A stretch of 64,000 bases of DNA from Leptospira sanjuanensis (GTDB taxonomy: Bacteria; Spirochaetota; Leptospiria; Leptospirales; Leptospiraceae): contig NZ_JAIZBH010000001.1 of the NCBI RefSeq assembly GCF_022267375.1, positions 434,001 to 498,000 of the forward strand. The letters are read 5' to 3'. Position 1 is the first letter of the stretch, and each line of letters opens with the position of its first letter. Below are positions 1 through 16,083 of this stretch, in pieces. A program made the translations under genes and the position numbers. Below the pieces are notes generated by a model. That model was not told the origin of the DNA. It saw only the letters and a list, made by a program, of their open reading frames with translations, and ran no database searches.

Positions 1-460
1 GATCTTGATTTAAAACGAAATCCTTTGTCGCTTCGTGAACGACCCAAGACTTGCGGCTCATCTCCGTTTCCAACTGCCCCGCACCCCAACCGGAATAACC
101 TTGATAGACGTGGAACTTGGACTTGGAATCCAATAACTCCAACAACGTATCGAAACTTCTTGCGAGATACAAACCGGGTATCACTTCGATGCCCGGTTGA
201 GAAATGGTGTTGTCTTCGTGCAGCACGGAGATGAACGTCGGGTCGACAGGACCGCCGGAATAAATCGGAAGGACACGGCTGCCATGATCGGGGATTCCCT
301 GAATTACGTCTCCGATCGAGGCTTCCTGTTTTTTATTCAGAACCAAACCGAAGGCGCCTTGACTGTCGTGTTCCACCATCAGGATCACCGTCTGGTTGAA
401 ATAGTCCATGACAATCGAAGAATTGGAGATTAGAATTTTGCCGTTGTAAGTTTCTTCCAT
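1..460 (-). CDS. YqgE/AlgH family protein (UPF0301), 3' part cut by window edge
   Basis: Reading the minus strand from the ATG at 460 gives 153 residues without a stop, running off the window, so the C-terminus is missing. The start MEETYNGKILIS, the segment QGAFGLVLNKK, the block YSGGPVDP and the later GYSGWGAGQLE are the conserved blocks of the YqgE/AlgH (UPF0301) family, whose members are usually about 180-200 residues. The biochemical role of the family is unclear; the AlgH name comes from an alginate regulator in Pseudomonas. It begins 23 bases after the stop of the Gfo/Idh-type oxidoreductase and is probably cotranscribed with it. Family assignment is firm, function is not. Confidence 0.85.
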   Translation of the reverse strand, partial: MEETYNGKILISNSSIVMDYFNQTVILMVEHDSQGAFGLVLNKKQEASIGDVIQGIPDHGSRVLPIYSGGPVDPTFISVLHEDNTISQPGIEVIPGLYLARSFDTLLELLDSKSKFHVYQGYSGWGAGQLETEMSRKSWVVHEATKDFVLNQD

Positions 461-483
461 ACTTGAACCAATCTTAGACCGGG

Positions 484-1452
<969 letters not shown>

Positions 1453-1507
1453 TGTACTTCCTTTTTGTTTTGCGCTTTGACGCGTCTTCGGTTTTCCCGA
1501 TTTTTAT

Positions 1508-1566
1508 AAAATGAAAAAACCGATCCTCCTTTTGCTCTTGGGGAGAATGGAAGACCGGATCTTTTT

Positions 1567-1575
<9 letters not shown>
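1508..1575 (-). terminator. Imperfect terminator-like hairpin downstream of dnaJ
   Basis: The gap between dnaJ and the oxidoreductase holds an A-run followed by GATCC and CTCC on one side, and GGAG, then GGATC and a T-run, on the other. This forms an imperfect stem that would read as a terminator on either strand. The bulge in the outer stem lowers confidence. Confidence 0.4.
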
Positions 1576-2690
<1,115 letters not shown>

Positions 2691-2762
2691 CTTTCCAAGG
2701 TTGCATTGAAGCGGACTTTTAAGTTCCGATCGATCTTCAACGCAATCGATGATTCCGATATT

Positions 2763-2801
2763 GTCGCGCGCGAAACTTTCATTGGAAACTCCGCGCGCGA
2801 C
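2763..2801 (-). promoter_or_regulatory. Perfect GC-rich hairpin in the dnaK-dnaJ intergenic region
   Basis: The arms GTCGCGCGCG (2763-2772) and CGCGCGCGAC (2792-2801) are perfectly complementary over 10 bases around a 19-base loop. No T-run follows in the direction of transcription, so it is unlikely to be an intrinsic terminator. It sits between dnaK and dnaJ in the same operon and could be an RNA processing or stability element that sets the chaperone ratio, or a partial attenuator. Confidence 0.6.
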
Positions 2802-2902
2802 TAAAATTCAATGGTTCTTACAGCGTATTGAAAGCCTTGTCTTCCTTACGGAACAAGATGCGCTGCAAGGTTCCCTCCAATACGATCGCATCGGAAGGGT
2901 TC

Positions 2903-4837
<1,935 letters not shown>

Positions 4838-4871
4838 TGTTTTCTCCTTTATACTTTCCCTGAGATCCTAA

Positions 4872-5510
4872 TTATGACTTGGGTTTTCCGATCCGAACCC
4901 TTGCAGGACGGAGCGTAAACTTGTCTTCGTTTTCCTTGTAGTAATAGCCGGGTTGATACACGTCTATCACCGTCTCTTCCGAATACTGATCGCCTTCTTC
5001 CGAAGAAAGGGCTTCCATAGACATAGGGTCGAAGGATTCTCCCTTCGGATCGAATCGAACCACATTCGATTTTTCTAATACGGAATAGAATTCCTTGAGA
5101 ATCATCGCGACTCCGTCCACGAAGGGTTTCAATTCCTCCGACGGTTCTTTAGTCGATCCGACTCGTTCGAGATTGTCGATCGGGTTCAAGAATCCGCTCA
5201 CGAGGGATTTTACAGCCTCTTTGCGGATCGACGTAAATTCCTGCGCGGAACGGCGTTTGAAGTTTTGAAATTCCGCTCTTTCTCTCGCCCAAGAATCCTT
5301 CAGCGATTCGACTTCTTTTTTTGCCGCTTCGAGTTCGGCTTGAAGCGCGTTGGCCGGATCAGGCGTCGAAGTTTGTTCCGTTGTCTGTGTTGATTCTTCA
5401 GAATTCATGTTCTCTACTTTAGTTTCCTCTAATGTTGCTGTTTGAGAATTTTTCTCGTTGGCCTTTTCTTCCTGCGAAGTTTTGTTTTCCGAATTTGAAT
5501 TGTCGGCCAT
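4872..5510 (-). CDS. grpE: Nucleotide exchange factor GrpE
   Basis: A 212-residue GrpE, which releases ADP from DnaK. The N-terminal 55 or so residues are a low-complexity Glu/Thr/Asn-rich tail. A long coiled coil follows (LQAELEAAKKEVESLKDSWAR), then the conserved FQNFKRR segment, and a C-terminal beta domain with the typical ending near VDVYQPGYYYKENED and LRPARVRIGK. The ATG at 5510 follows GGGAGAAAAATGT, a good ribosome site. It lies 13 bases after hrcA and 34 bases before dnaK, in one operon. Confidence 0.97.
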   Translation of the reverse strand: MADNSNSENKTSQEEKANEKNSQTATLEETKVENMNSEESTQTTEQTSTPDPANALQAELEAAKKEVESLKDSWARERAEFQNFKRRSAQEFTSIRKEAVKSLVSGFLNPIDNLERVGSTKEPSEELKPFVDGVAMILKEFYSVLEKSNVVRFDPKGESFDPMSMEALSSEEGDQYSEETVIDVYQPGYYYKENEDKFTLRPARVRIGKPKS

Positions 5511-5523
5511 ACATTTTTCTCCC

Positions 5524-6552
5524 TTATTTACTAATGCGGGTCACCATTTCGGAGACGAGCTTGGACGTGAAGTCCACCAGAGGCAACGCCCTGTTGTAAT
5601 CCATCCTCTGCGGTCCGATGATTCCGAGCGCTCCGATCTTTTTCTCTCCCATCTTATAGTTGGAAGTGATGATGGAAACTCCGGACATCGATTGATCTCC
5701 GTCCTTTCCGATGATCGTATAAACTCCGTCCTGATCGATGTAATCGGAAAAGAATCCTCTCAAAAATCCCTGGTCGTCCAGAAGCGAAAGAACCTGTGAA
5801 AGCTGTTCCTCTTCGTCCCGGAAGTTCGCGTAGAGATTTTTAAAACCGTCGATATACAGCGAGACTTCGGAATTGTCCGGAGTCATCGCGGAAGAAATCA
5901 GCCCTGCGATTCCGCCGAAATCTTCGGGTCCGTCCCTTCGGACCATCAACTTAGGAATGATAATATTCTGAATTTCGTATATATCATATCCTCTCAGGTT
6001 ATCGTTCAGATACTTAGAAACCTGATAGAGCGCTTCCTGAGAATAATTCCGATCCACGAAAATATTTCTATGTTGAACGGTTCCCGATCTCATCACGAGA
6101 ATCATCAGGATCTCGTCCCCGTGAACGTGGATGAGTTCGAGATGTTTCAGCGTGTCCAGATTCTTAGCCGGACCGATTACGATTCCCGCCGCGTTCGAAA
6201 GAGAAGAAAGAACCGAAGCGGTCGCTTTCAAAATCTGATCCAGCTTGAACTGCATCTTCAGATATTCTTCCTGAATGCGTTGTTTCTCTTTGAGGGTCAG
6301 CTCGTAGAGAATCACAAGCGAATCCACATAGAAACGATAGCCTCTCTCGGTCGGAATTCTTCCTCCCGAAGTGTGTCTGGAGGCGAGATAACCGTAATCT
6401 TCCAGATCCTTCAATACGGTCCGGATCGAAGCCGGTGAAAGCCCGATGTCGTGTTTGTCATAGAGAGTCTTGGAGCCTACCGGTCGGTTCTCCTGGATAA
6501 ACTCGTCTACGAGGGCTTTCAGAATTCGTTTATGACGTTCTGTGAGATCCAT
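5524..6552 (-). CDS. hrcA: Heat-inducible transcription repressor HrcA
   Basis: A 342-residue HrcA. An N-terminal winged helix-turn-helix (LTERHKRILKALVDEFI, then PVGSKTLYDKHDIGLSPASI) binds the CIRCE operator. A GAF-like central domain and the C-terminal segment MGEKKIGALGIIGPQRMDY are diagnostic of the family. It represses this operon and is autoregulated through the CIRCE element just upstream of its start codon. First gene of hrcA-grpE-dnaK-dnaJ. In other bacteria HrcA folding depends on GroEL; no groESL genes lie in this window. Confidence 0.98.
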   Translation of the reverse strand: MDLTERHKRILKALVDEFIQENRPVGSKTLYDKHDIGLSPASIRTVLKDLEDYGYLASRHTSGGRIPTERGYRFYVDSLVILYELTLKEKQRIQEEYLKMQFKLDQILKATASVLSSLSNAAGIVIGPAKNLDTLKHLELIHVHGDEILMILVMRSGTVQHRNIFVDRNYSQEALYQVSKYLNDNLRGYDIYEIQNIIIPKLMVRRDGPEDFGGIAGLISSAMTPDNSEVSLYIDGFKNLYANFRDEEEQLSQVLSLLDDQGFLRGFFSDYIDQDGVYTIIGKDGDQSMSGVSIITSNYKMGEKKIGALGIIGPQRMDYNRALPLVDFTSKLVSEMVTRISK

Positions 6553-6559
6553 TCTTTTT

Positions 6560-6586
6560 CTGGCACTCTGAATGTTAGAGTGCTAA
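6560..6586 (-). promoter_or_regulatory. CIRCE operator (HrcA binding site)
   Basis: Read on the minus strand the site is TTAGCACTC, nine bases, GAGTGCCAG. This is the CIRCE inverted repeat (TTAGCACTC-N9-GAGTGCTAA) with two changes in the second arm. It ends 7 bases before the hrcA ATG, so bound HrcA would cover the translation start region as well as the promoter side. Confidence 0.95.
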
Positions 6587-6848
6587 TCTATACAATTAGT
6601 TTCCGAATTCCGAATAAAAATGTCAAGGAAGAAAGTAATTCAGAGTGGAATTGGCTTGAAATTCCGATTTTTTTTAGCATTGAGGCGAGGAGAGTGCCGG
6701 ATTGTCGGTTTGATTTGGGACATAATTCTGCCGGTGGTTTCGGAGAAGTCCGCATTTTTGTGGGAACTCCTTCGAAATTCCGGAACAGTTTTGAATCGAA
6801 AACAAGACTTTCCGAAATTCAACCATCCGACGATCTTATAAATACAGG

Positions 6849-8657
<1,809 letters not shown>

Positions 8658-8678
8658 TTTGTATATTCTAAAATTAGC

Positions 8679-10724
<2,046 letters not shown>

Positions 10725-10852
10725 TTCTAAAAACTGATAGAAATCAAATTGAATCGGCGATGTTAGACAAGTGCAGACAGATAGGATCATAGAATCGCTT
10801 TTCCGTAAGAAAACGATTTTATAATCCTATGTTGAAACGGTCCGATTAAAAA

Positions 10853-11560
10853 TCAGTGAACTTTATACACATATTCAAGAACCAACCCGTCTCCTCCATA
10901 AAGAAGATAATTGTTTCTTCTCCAGTCCGCTCTTTCTTGCGGGTTATTACCCATCGTATTGCTTCCTACCGGATAATAGGTAATGTTCGATTCGTGCGAG
11001 TTTCCGTTTACGAATAAGCCGATTTTATTCGACGTAACGTAAAAGCTAATGTTATTGATATCGGTAGCTGTAAAAGGAACCTGCAAAGAAATGCCGTCGA
11101 TCTCTGTGTTATTGATTCCATCGATAAAAAATTCTATAGAGGCGCTATATCGCTTACCGCTCACTGTAAGGAATCTAGGAACTTGATTTTCGATAACGAC
11201 CGGAATGAATTTGTTGGAAATTATACCGTCTGCATCCATTTCCCGAACGTGAAAAAGCAATCCTCCACCCGCCATTTGATCGTCTCCTTGCAAGACGATC
11301 GCCGTATGTCCGCTGGTTGTCTCTGTTTGGTTGGTTGTAGATTTCGGGTCTCCGCTTGTATTGCATTCACGAATCGTAGTTCCGCGGGTGTTCAATACGT
11401 TTGCTATCTGTGAAGAACCGGCCAGTGCGAGAAGCGAACTATTGTTTTGCGAATCCTTACTTTGATTACACTGAATTGCGCTGAAAAACGCGGTCAGCAG
11501 TGCAAGAAGAACGGCCAACGTGCGAAGTTGAACTCTATTTTTCCGAATTAAAAGAAACAT
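10853..11560 (-). CDS. Predicted lipoprotein of unknown function
   Basis: A 235-residue protein. Starting at the ATG at 11560 (a GTG four codons earlier is the alternative), a basic n-region (LIRKNRVQLR) and hydrophobic core lead to FFSAIQC with the likely lipidated Cys31, a relaxed spirochaetal lipobox. The segment after it is Ser/Asn-rich, as in many leptospiral lipoproteins (SSLLALAGSS). The remainder is predicted mostly beta and has no motif I recognise. A GGTGG sequence lies upstream of the chosen ATG. It converges on the Maf-like gene and stands alone. Likely anchored in the outer or inner membrane. Confidence 0.6.
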   Translation of the reverse strand: MFLLIRKNRVQLRTLAVLLALLTAFFSAIQCNQSKDSQNNSSLLALAGSSQIANVLNTRGTTIRECNTSGDPKSTTNQTETTSGHTAIVLQGDDQMAGGGLLFHVREMDADGIISNKFIPVVIENQVPRFLTVSGKRYSASIEFFIDGINNTEIDGISLQVPFTATDINNISFYVTSNKIGLFVNGNSHESNITYYPVGSNTMGNNPQERADWRRNNYLLYGGDGLVLEYVYKVH

Positions 11561-11713
11561 TCTTATTTCCACCTTTTCGCTTATTTTAAACTCCGAAGGC
11601 TCCGCGTTTTGCAGATTTAATTTAAAAAACAGTCGTGAGTTATAAGAGCATGCTCCGGTTTTATCTTTTAAAAAAGACGTTTTCCCGAAACCGTTTCCTT
11701 GATTACCATAATA

Positions 11714-11743
11714 AGAATCCCTGCGAAGGCAGAGATTCTTTTT
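11714..11743 (+). terminator. Terminator-like hairpin with no upstream gene on this strand
   Basis: The stem AGAATC-CTGC pairs with GCAG-GATTCT around a GAAG loop with one mismatched position, and is followed by TTTTTGC. It has the shape of an intrinsic terminator on the plus strand, yet the nearest plus-strand gene upstream ends about 1 kb away. It may terminate an unannotated small RNA or be a remnant. Confidence 0.45.
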
Positions 11744-11921
11744 GCTTCAAACTCTGATTCAAAGAGTCGGTTCCGCACGACAAATCGTATTCCATTGAGC
11801 TTCAAGGCATACATAAGTTTGTTTTTTATTACAGCCCTTAACTTCAAAAGCACCGCCACCCAATTTTCGAACCGTTACATTTTCTTCGGCACATTGTGCT
11901 ATTGATTCCTAAGAAGAATAC

Positions 11922-12006
11922 TTACAGCTTGTCCCAAAACCTAATTTTACTTTACCAGAAAGATCAGCTGCAAGGTTCTGTCCCGGTTTTGGGACAGAAC
12001 CTTATA
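11922..12006. repeat. 85-bp dispersed palindromic repeat, copy 1
   Basis: Nearly identical to 33374-33458 over 85 bases, with a handful of substitutions and no length difference. Perfect 12-base inverted ends TGTCCCAAAACC (11930-11941) and GGTTTTGGGACA (11985-11996) enclose about 43 bases that contain AGATCAGCTGCAAGGTTCT. It lies in intergenic DNA upstream of the first phasin gene. Confidence 0.85.
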
Positions 12007-12142
12007 CGGTTTGATTGCAAGGTGAGAGTTCATATAGGATATATTTTCTCAAAAATCCGAGACCGCCGAAACATCGGCGTTTAGCCGATTTTGCAAGTGC
12101 GACAGAAAAAATATTTTTTTGCGTAATTTTTTCTTTTTTAGG

Positions 12143-12190
12143 TTGACTGAAATTGTGCAGTGCAATACAAAAGGATTGTGCATTGCACAA
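12143..12190 (+). promoter_or_regulatory. Phasin promoter with two TTGTGCA-N-TGCA operator palindromes
   Basis: A candidate -35 TTGACT (12143-12148) is followed after 17 bases by TACAAA (12166-12171). One palindromic motif, TTGTGCAGTGCAATA (12153-12167), sits in the spacer. A second, perfect 15-base palindrome TTGTGCATTGCACAA (12176-12190) begins just downstream of the -10, with centres 23 bases apart. This is the geometry of a repressor site. The same motif occurs upstream of the second phasin gene. Confidence 0.65.
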
Positions 12191-12213
12191 AGAATCTCAA
12201 GGAGAAAAATCGA

Positions 12214-12597
<384 letters not shown>

Positions 12598-12621
12598 TTA
12601 GAATCCTATCTTTCCCTCTCG

Positions 12622-12665
12622 GGCGGGGAACACCCGCCTGAACCCTTTCTTTTTTCCTTTCTCTT
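12622..12665 (+). terminator. Intrinsic terminator of phasin gene 1
   Basis: A perfect 6-bp GC stem, GGCGGG and CCCGCC around a GAACA loop (12622-12638), is followed by a T/C-rich tract that includes a run of six T. It lies 25 bases after the phasin stop codon. Confidence 0.8.
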
Positions 12666-12700
12666 GACAACCGACTTCCTTTCGATACACTTTTTGTCCT

Positions 12701-13525
12701 ATGCAAAGAGCCGATTCCGATTACCCATTTCACGTTCTCATTTTTGCGCTTTTTCTAATATTCGCTTCGGACGTATTTTCGCAAAACGTCGTTCCGGTTC
12801 CGCAAAACGATCCGCACGAACAAGACCAAGGGAAGAATCCGGATTTGCGTTTCAATCCGAATGCGTCCGATCAACCGCAAGCGGGCCCCGGCCTTACGCA
12901 AAAAGAAATTCGAATGAAACGAAAATTCTTTTTGGGAGGAATTTATTTTCCGGGATACGGATCGACGATTCTCGGTTGGAACGCTTGGAAGAACGTCACG
13001 ATCGGAGTTCAATACTATCAGAACTTACATAAAACAAACGGAGATTACGATTCGAGATATTCGTATATTATAAATTACGGAATTGCGAGACAATCCGACC
13101 GCGAATGGAAGACGGCGGGAGTCGGAATTTTTTTGAATTACTTCATCGCGGATTCTTCCGTTTATATTCCGATCGCGATCGGGGGAGAATACTTTAGAAA
13201 TACTAGATACGATCAGTTTATCGATACGACCGGCGTCCAATCCTATCGTTCGGAAAGAATCAATCTGGATTACGGTCCCCGTTATTACGCTGGAACCGGT
13301 TTGGGAATCCGTCATCAACTCGAATCGGGTTTCTTTTTCGGATTCGAAGTCCTTTTGCGAGCGTTCGGGCCGTATCATAAAAACGTAACGATCGAAACTT
13401 TGGATATTGCGAATCGGCCCGTTTCCGTCGCGGATTATTGGATTCGAAAAGAAGAAATCAAACGAGATCACGCGGGAAGAGTGTATGACGCGGGCGTCGA
13501 TTTTTCGGTGGGATTCGCGTTCTGA
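12701..13525 (+). CDS. Predicted outer-membrane beta-barrel protein of unknown function
   Basis: A 274-residue protein with a signal peptide (hydrophobic core LIFALFLIFA, cleavage near residue 27 at FSQ). A Pro/Gln/Asn-rich linker follows, then alternating amphipathic strands rich in Tyr, Phe and Gly, ending in FSVGFAF with the terminal Phe typical of outer-membrane proteins recognised by the Bam machinery. I do not recognise the family. The end lies 4 bases before the phosphodiesterase gene, suggesting coexpression. The start at 12701 lacks a clear ribosome site; a downstream start would lose the signal peptide. Confidence 0.6.
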   Translation: MQRADSDYPFHVLIFALFLIFASDVFSQNVVPVPQNDPHEQDQGKNPDLRFNPNASDQPQAGPGLTQKEIRMKRKFFLGGIYFPGYGSTILGWNAWKNVTIGVQYYQNLHKTNGDYDSRYSYIINYGIARQSDREWKTAGVGIFLNYFIADSSVYIPIAIGGEYFRNTRYDQFIDTTGVQSYRSERINLDYGPRYYAGTGLGIRHQLESGFFFGFEVLLRAFGPYHKNVTIETLDIANRPVSVADYWIRKEEIKRDHAGRVYDAGVDFSVGFAF

Positions 13526-13529
13526 AATT

Positions 13530-14384
13530 ATGATCGAAAGAATAAAAGATAAGAACGATCTGAAAGCTCCGCTCGTATTCGCGCATCGCGGCTTTAGCGG
13601 AGAATTTCCCGAAAACACGATGATCGCTTTTAAAAAGGCGATCGATGCAAAAGCCGATCTCATCGAGTTGGACGTTACCCTTTCGGAAGATCGGGAAGTT
13701 GTTGTCATTCACGACGACGATCTGGATCGAACCACAAAACTCGTGGGAAACGTTCGCAACTTTGAAGCGGAGATTTTAACGAACTTGGACGCCGGTTCCT
13801 GGTTTTCGCGGAAGTATAAGAAGGAAACGATTCCATTGTTAAGCGACGTTCTTCGGTTGATCCGGAAATCAAAGACGGATCTGAACGTCGAAATCAAATC
13901 GACTGCGATGGATTCTTCCGTAAACGAAAACTCGATCGAGACGAAGGTCTTGAATTTGATTCGAACGTTTCAAGTTTCGGATCGAATCGTGATCTCTTCC
14001 TTTTCCTGGGAATGTTTGGAAAGAATCCGCAATCTCGATCCGCGGATCAAGTTAGGCGTTCTTGTCGGAGACGAAAGCGGCAACGTGGAAGAGGCGATCG
14101 AGTTTGCGCAAACGATTCGCGCTTGGAGCATTCACCCTTCCGCGGAGGAAGCGACCGAGGAGAATCTCCGCCGCATCTCGGAAAAAAATTTCCTGAGCGT
14201 CGTTTATACGATCAACGAGGTCTCGGAAATGAAACGGTTTTTAGGAAGAGGCGCGAACGGACTTTTTACGAATTTCCCGAAACAAATGCGGCGGGTTAAA
14301 TCGTCGCAAGGGACCGTAAAGCGCCGGGATCTGTCGGGATCTATCTACGAAACGATAAATTCTCCGCTCAAAGCTGAATTGTAA
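13530..14384 (+). CDS. Glycerophosphodiester phosphodiesterase (GDPD/UgpQ family)
   Basis: A 284-residue GDPD-family enzyme that would hydrolyse glycerophosphodiesters to glycerol-3-phosphate and an alcohol. The signature residues are present: HRG at 19-21, PENT (27-30), the metal ligands in ELD (46-48), and His61 in VIHDDDLDRTT. The later NVEIKS and the C-terminal VYTINEVSEM also fit the family TIM barrel. No signal peptide is visible, so it is probably cytoplasmic. The ATG at 13530 is chosen because the longer frame overlaps the upstream gene and adds nothing conserved. About 25 residues at the C-terminus extend past the barrel. Confidence 0.92.
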   Translation: MIERIKDKNDLKAPLVFAHRGFSGEFPENTMIAFKKAIDAKADLIELDVTLSEDREVVVIHDDDLDRTTKLVGNVRNFEAEILTNLDAGSWFSRKYKKETIPLLSDVLRLIRKSKTDLNVEIKSTAMDSSVNENSIETKVLNLIRTFQVSDRIVISSFSWECLERIRNLDPRIKLGVLVGDESGNVEEAIEFAQTIRAWSIHPSAEEATEENLRRISEKNFLSVVYTINEVSEMKRFLGRGANGLFTNFPKQMRRVKSSQGTVKRRDLSGSIYETINSPLKAEL

Positions 14385-14450
14385 TCGTTCCGTAATCGCA
14401 AACCAATACAAATCCGTCAGATTTTACATTTAAGGAACAACGTCTTCGTT

Positions 14451-15512
14451 ATGAAAAACTTTTTCTCCGCGATCAAATTCGCACTCAACACACGCAATGA
14501 TGCAACAAAAGGAATTCTCGAAGAAGAGCTGCAGCTGACGGTCGGAAACGAAACCGTGGGAATTCTAAAATTTTTTCCCGAAAACAAAACGACGACCAAA
14601 GGAACGATCCTCGCCGTAAACGGAATGGCGTATCTTGGAAATCAAGATCCTCGGTTTAAAGCCGTTTGTCGAGGAATGGCTTCTTGCGGCTTTCTCGTGT
14701 TTTCTCCGCAGATGCAGGAGATCAGCGAATTCAAGATCAAACTCGAAAGCATCGAAAAGATCAAGGGATTGATTCTTACCATATCCTCCGATCCTACGTT
14801 TTGTCCGGACGGGAGAATTTCTTTGTTCGCGCCTTCATTTTCCGCGAGCATGGGTTTGATCGCAGCGGCGGAACCGGACGTCGGACAAAGAGTCAAATCC
14901 ATCTGTACGATCGGCGCGTATGGAAACGTACAAACGACTCTCGATTATCTGATGTCCGCGGAAGATTCGGACGAGTACGGAAGAATGATTCTTCTGTGGA
15001 ACTTCGTTCATTTCGGAATCGGTGAAAACGAAGAAGTCCGCAAGGCGTTGCACGCTAGTATCATGGACGGAAGTATTCTCCGGGATTCTCCGGAACTTCC
15101 CAAGGTTTTAGAAACGATGAAGCCGGATAACAGAGAAATCTTTATCAAACTCAAAGAGGATCGTGAATATCGCTCCGAGATTTGGAATCGGATCATTCGT
15201 AACGCGGGACCGTTCCGTTCGTTTCTTCAGGATCTTCAGGTTTACAACAAACTCGAGGATTTAAGAGCGCATGTCGCTTTGATCCACGGTGTGAGGGATA
15301 ACGTGGTTCCCGCTTCGGAGTCTTCTTTGATTTTGGAACGATTGTTGGAAAGGGATCTTCCGAGGAATCGATCCAAGCTGGTTTTAACGCCTTTGATCTC
15401 TCACGGAGATATCGGCATTACTTTAAAAACATTGCCCGCGCTGTGGAGTCTTTTGGGAGGGTTTGCGTTTTTTTTCAAACATGCGGCGTCCAAGACCGCC
15501 GCTTCCGTTTAA
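14451..15512 (+). CDS. Alpha/beta-hydrolase family protein
   Basis: A 353-residue protein with an alpha/beta-hydrolase layout: LAVNGMAYLG after strand 3 in the oxyanion position, nucleophile elbow region FAPSFSAS (about residue 125), acid segment LIHGVRDNVVPASES (about 280) and likely catalytic His in LISHGDIGI. The family elbow GxSxG is altered (PSFSAS), so catalysis is likely but not certain. No signal peptide. Substrate unknown. It stands alone on the plus strand and converges on the SET-domain gene with only 9 bases between stops. Confidence 0.65.
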   Translation: MKNFFSAIKFALNTRNDATKGILEEELQLTVGNETVGILKFFPENKTTTKGTILAVNGMAYLGNQDPRFKAVCRGMASCGFLVFSPQMQEISEFKIKLESIEKIKGLILTISSDPTFCPDGRISLFAPSFSASMGLIAAAEPDVGQRVKSICTIGAYGNVQTTLDYLMSAEDSDEYGRMILLWNFVHFGIGENEEVRKALHASIMDGSILRDSPELPKVLETMKPDNREIFIKLKEDREYRSEIWNRIIRNAGPFRSFLQDLQVYNKLEDLRAHVALIHGVRDNVVPASESSLILERLLERDLPRNRSKLVLTPLISHGDIGITLKTLPALWSLLGGFAFFFKHAASKTAASV

Positions 15513-15521
15513 AGGGAGAAT

Positions 15522-15953
15522 TCAGTTTCTTTCCACAGGATCTATGTCCGTGTTGATCCAGTATTCGTCTCCGTAATCGAAGAACAATTCTTCTCCCGCT
15601 TTGATTTTGCGGATCGCCTCGAATCTTGCGGTCTTCCAGCGAACCGATACGACTAACTTAACGTTCGGTTTGGAGCTGTGATTCATAAAGCGGGTATAAT
15701 TGCTTTCTTTGCCTTCTCCATAGATCCAATAGTCCTTGCAGATCCAGAGTAAATACTTCGATTCGCAGTATTTGGATGAGTTCGCGATTTTATCCGAAAG
15801 AATTCTTCCGGTATAATAACCGATCGTATCGCCTTTGTTGACGTTCTCTTTGGGGAAGAGTCCCATGCCGATTCCAGGAATCGAAGACGCTTTGATATCG
15901 AAGTCCTTTTCTTTAAAGATACGGGAACGAGAAGACTTTTTACGTAACTGCAT
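15522..15953 (-). CDS. SET-domain protein (putative lysine methyltransferase)
   Basis: A compact 143-residue protein that is almost only a SET domain. The cofactor segment [20 protein letters not shown] and IGYYTGR lie near the N-terminus, the core motif [10 protein letters not shown] (about 87-96) supplies the Asn-His pair, and [11 protein letters not shown] holds the catalytic-tyrosine motif near the C-terminus. SET domains transfer methyl groups from S-adenosylmethionine to lysines. Bacterial SET proteins of this size are known, but their targets are mostly unknown. No pre- or post-SET cysteine cluster is present. Monocistronic, convergent with the hydrolase and divergent from rppH. Confidence 0.85.
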   Translation of the reverse strand: MQLRKKSSRSRIFKEKDFDIKASSIPGIGMGLFPKENVNKGDTIGYYTGRILSDKIANSSKYCESKYLLWICKDYWIYGEGKESNYTRFMNHSSKPNVKLVVSVRWKTARFEAIRKIKAGEELFFDYGDEYWINTDIDPVERN

Positions 15954-15994
15954 TGTTGAGACTCAAACTCCTAAGAAGACAAGGATGTTATGTG

Positions 15995-16026
<32 letters not shown>

Positions 16027-16083
16027 TGAATTCCAAACATAAAACTTCTTGTCTTTTCAAAGCCGGACCTGAAGCCTATTCGT

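Larger units (their letters stand above)
11573..12142. other. Long intergenic region with hairpins and a dispersed repeat
   Basis: No convincing gene. It contains a terminator-like hairpin (11714-11743), one copy of an 85-bp palindromic repeat (11922-12006) and a small hairpin CGCCGA-AACA-TCGGCG near 12063. Short open frames on both strands lack ribosome sites and recognisable protein features. Confidence 0.6.

Noticed and set aside
11668..11905. Two short opposing open frames upstream of phasin 1
   Set aside because: Share a palindromic hairpin, no ribosome sites, no protein features.
12160..12213. Upstream extension of phasin 1 starting in the operator
   Set aside because: The ribosome site AAGGAG at 12199 points to ATG 12214, and the extension would translate the promoter palindromes.
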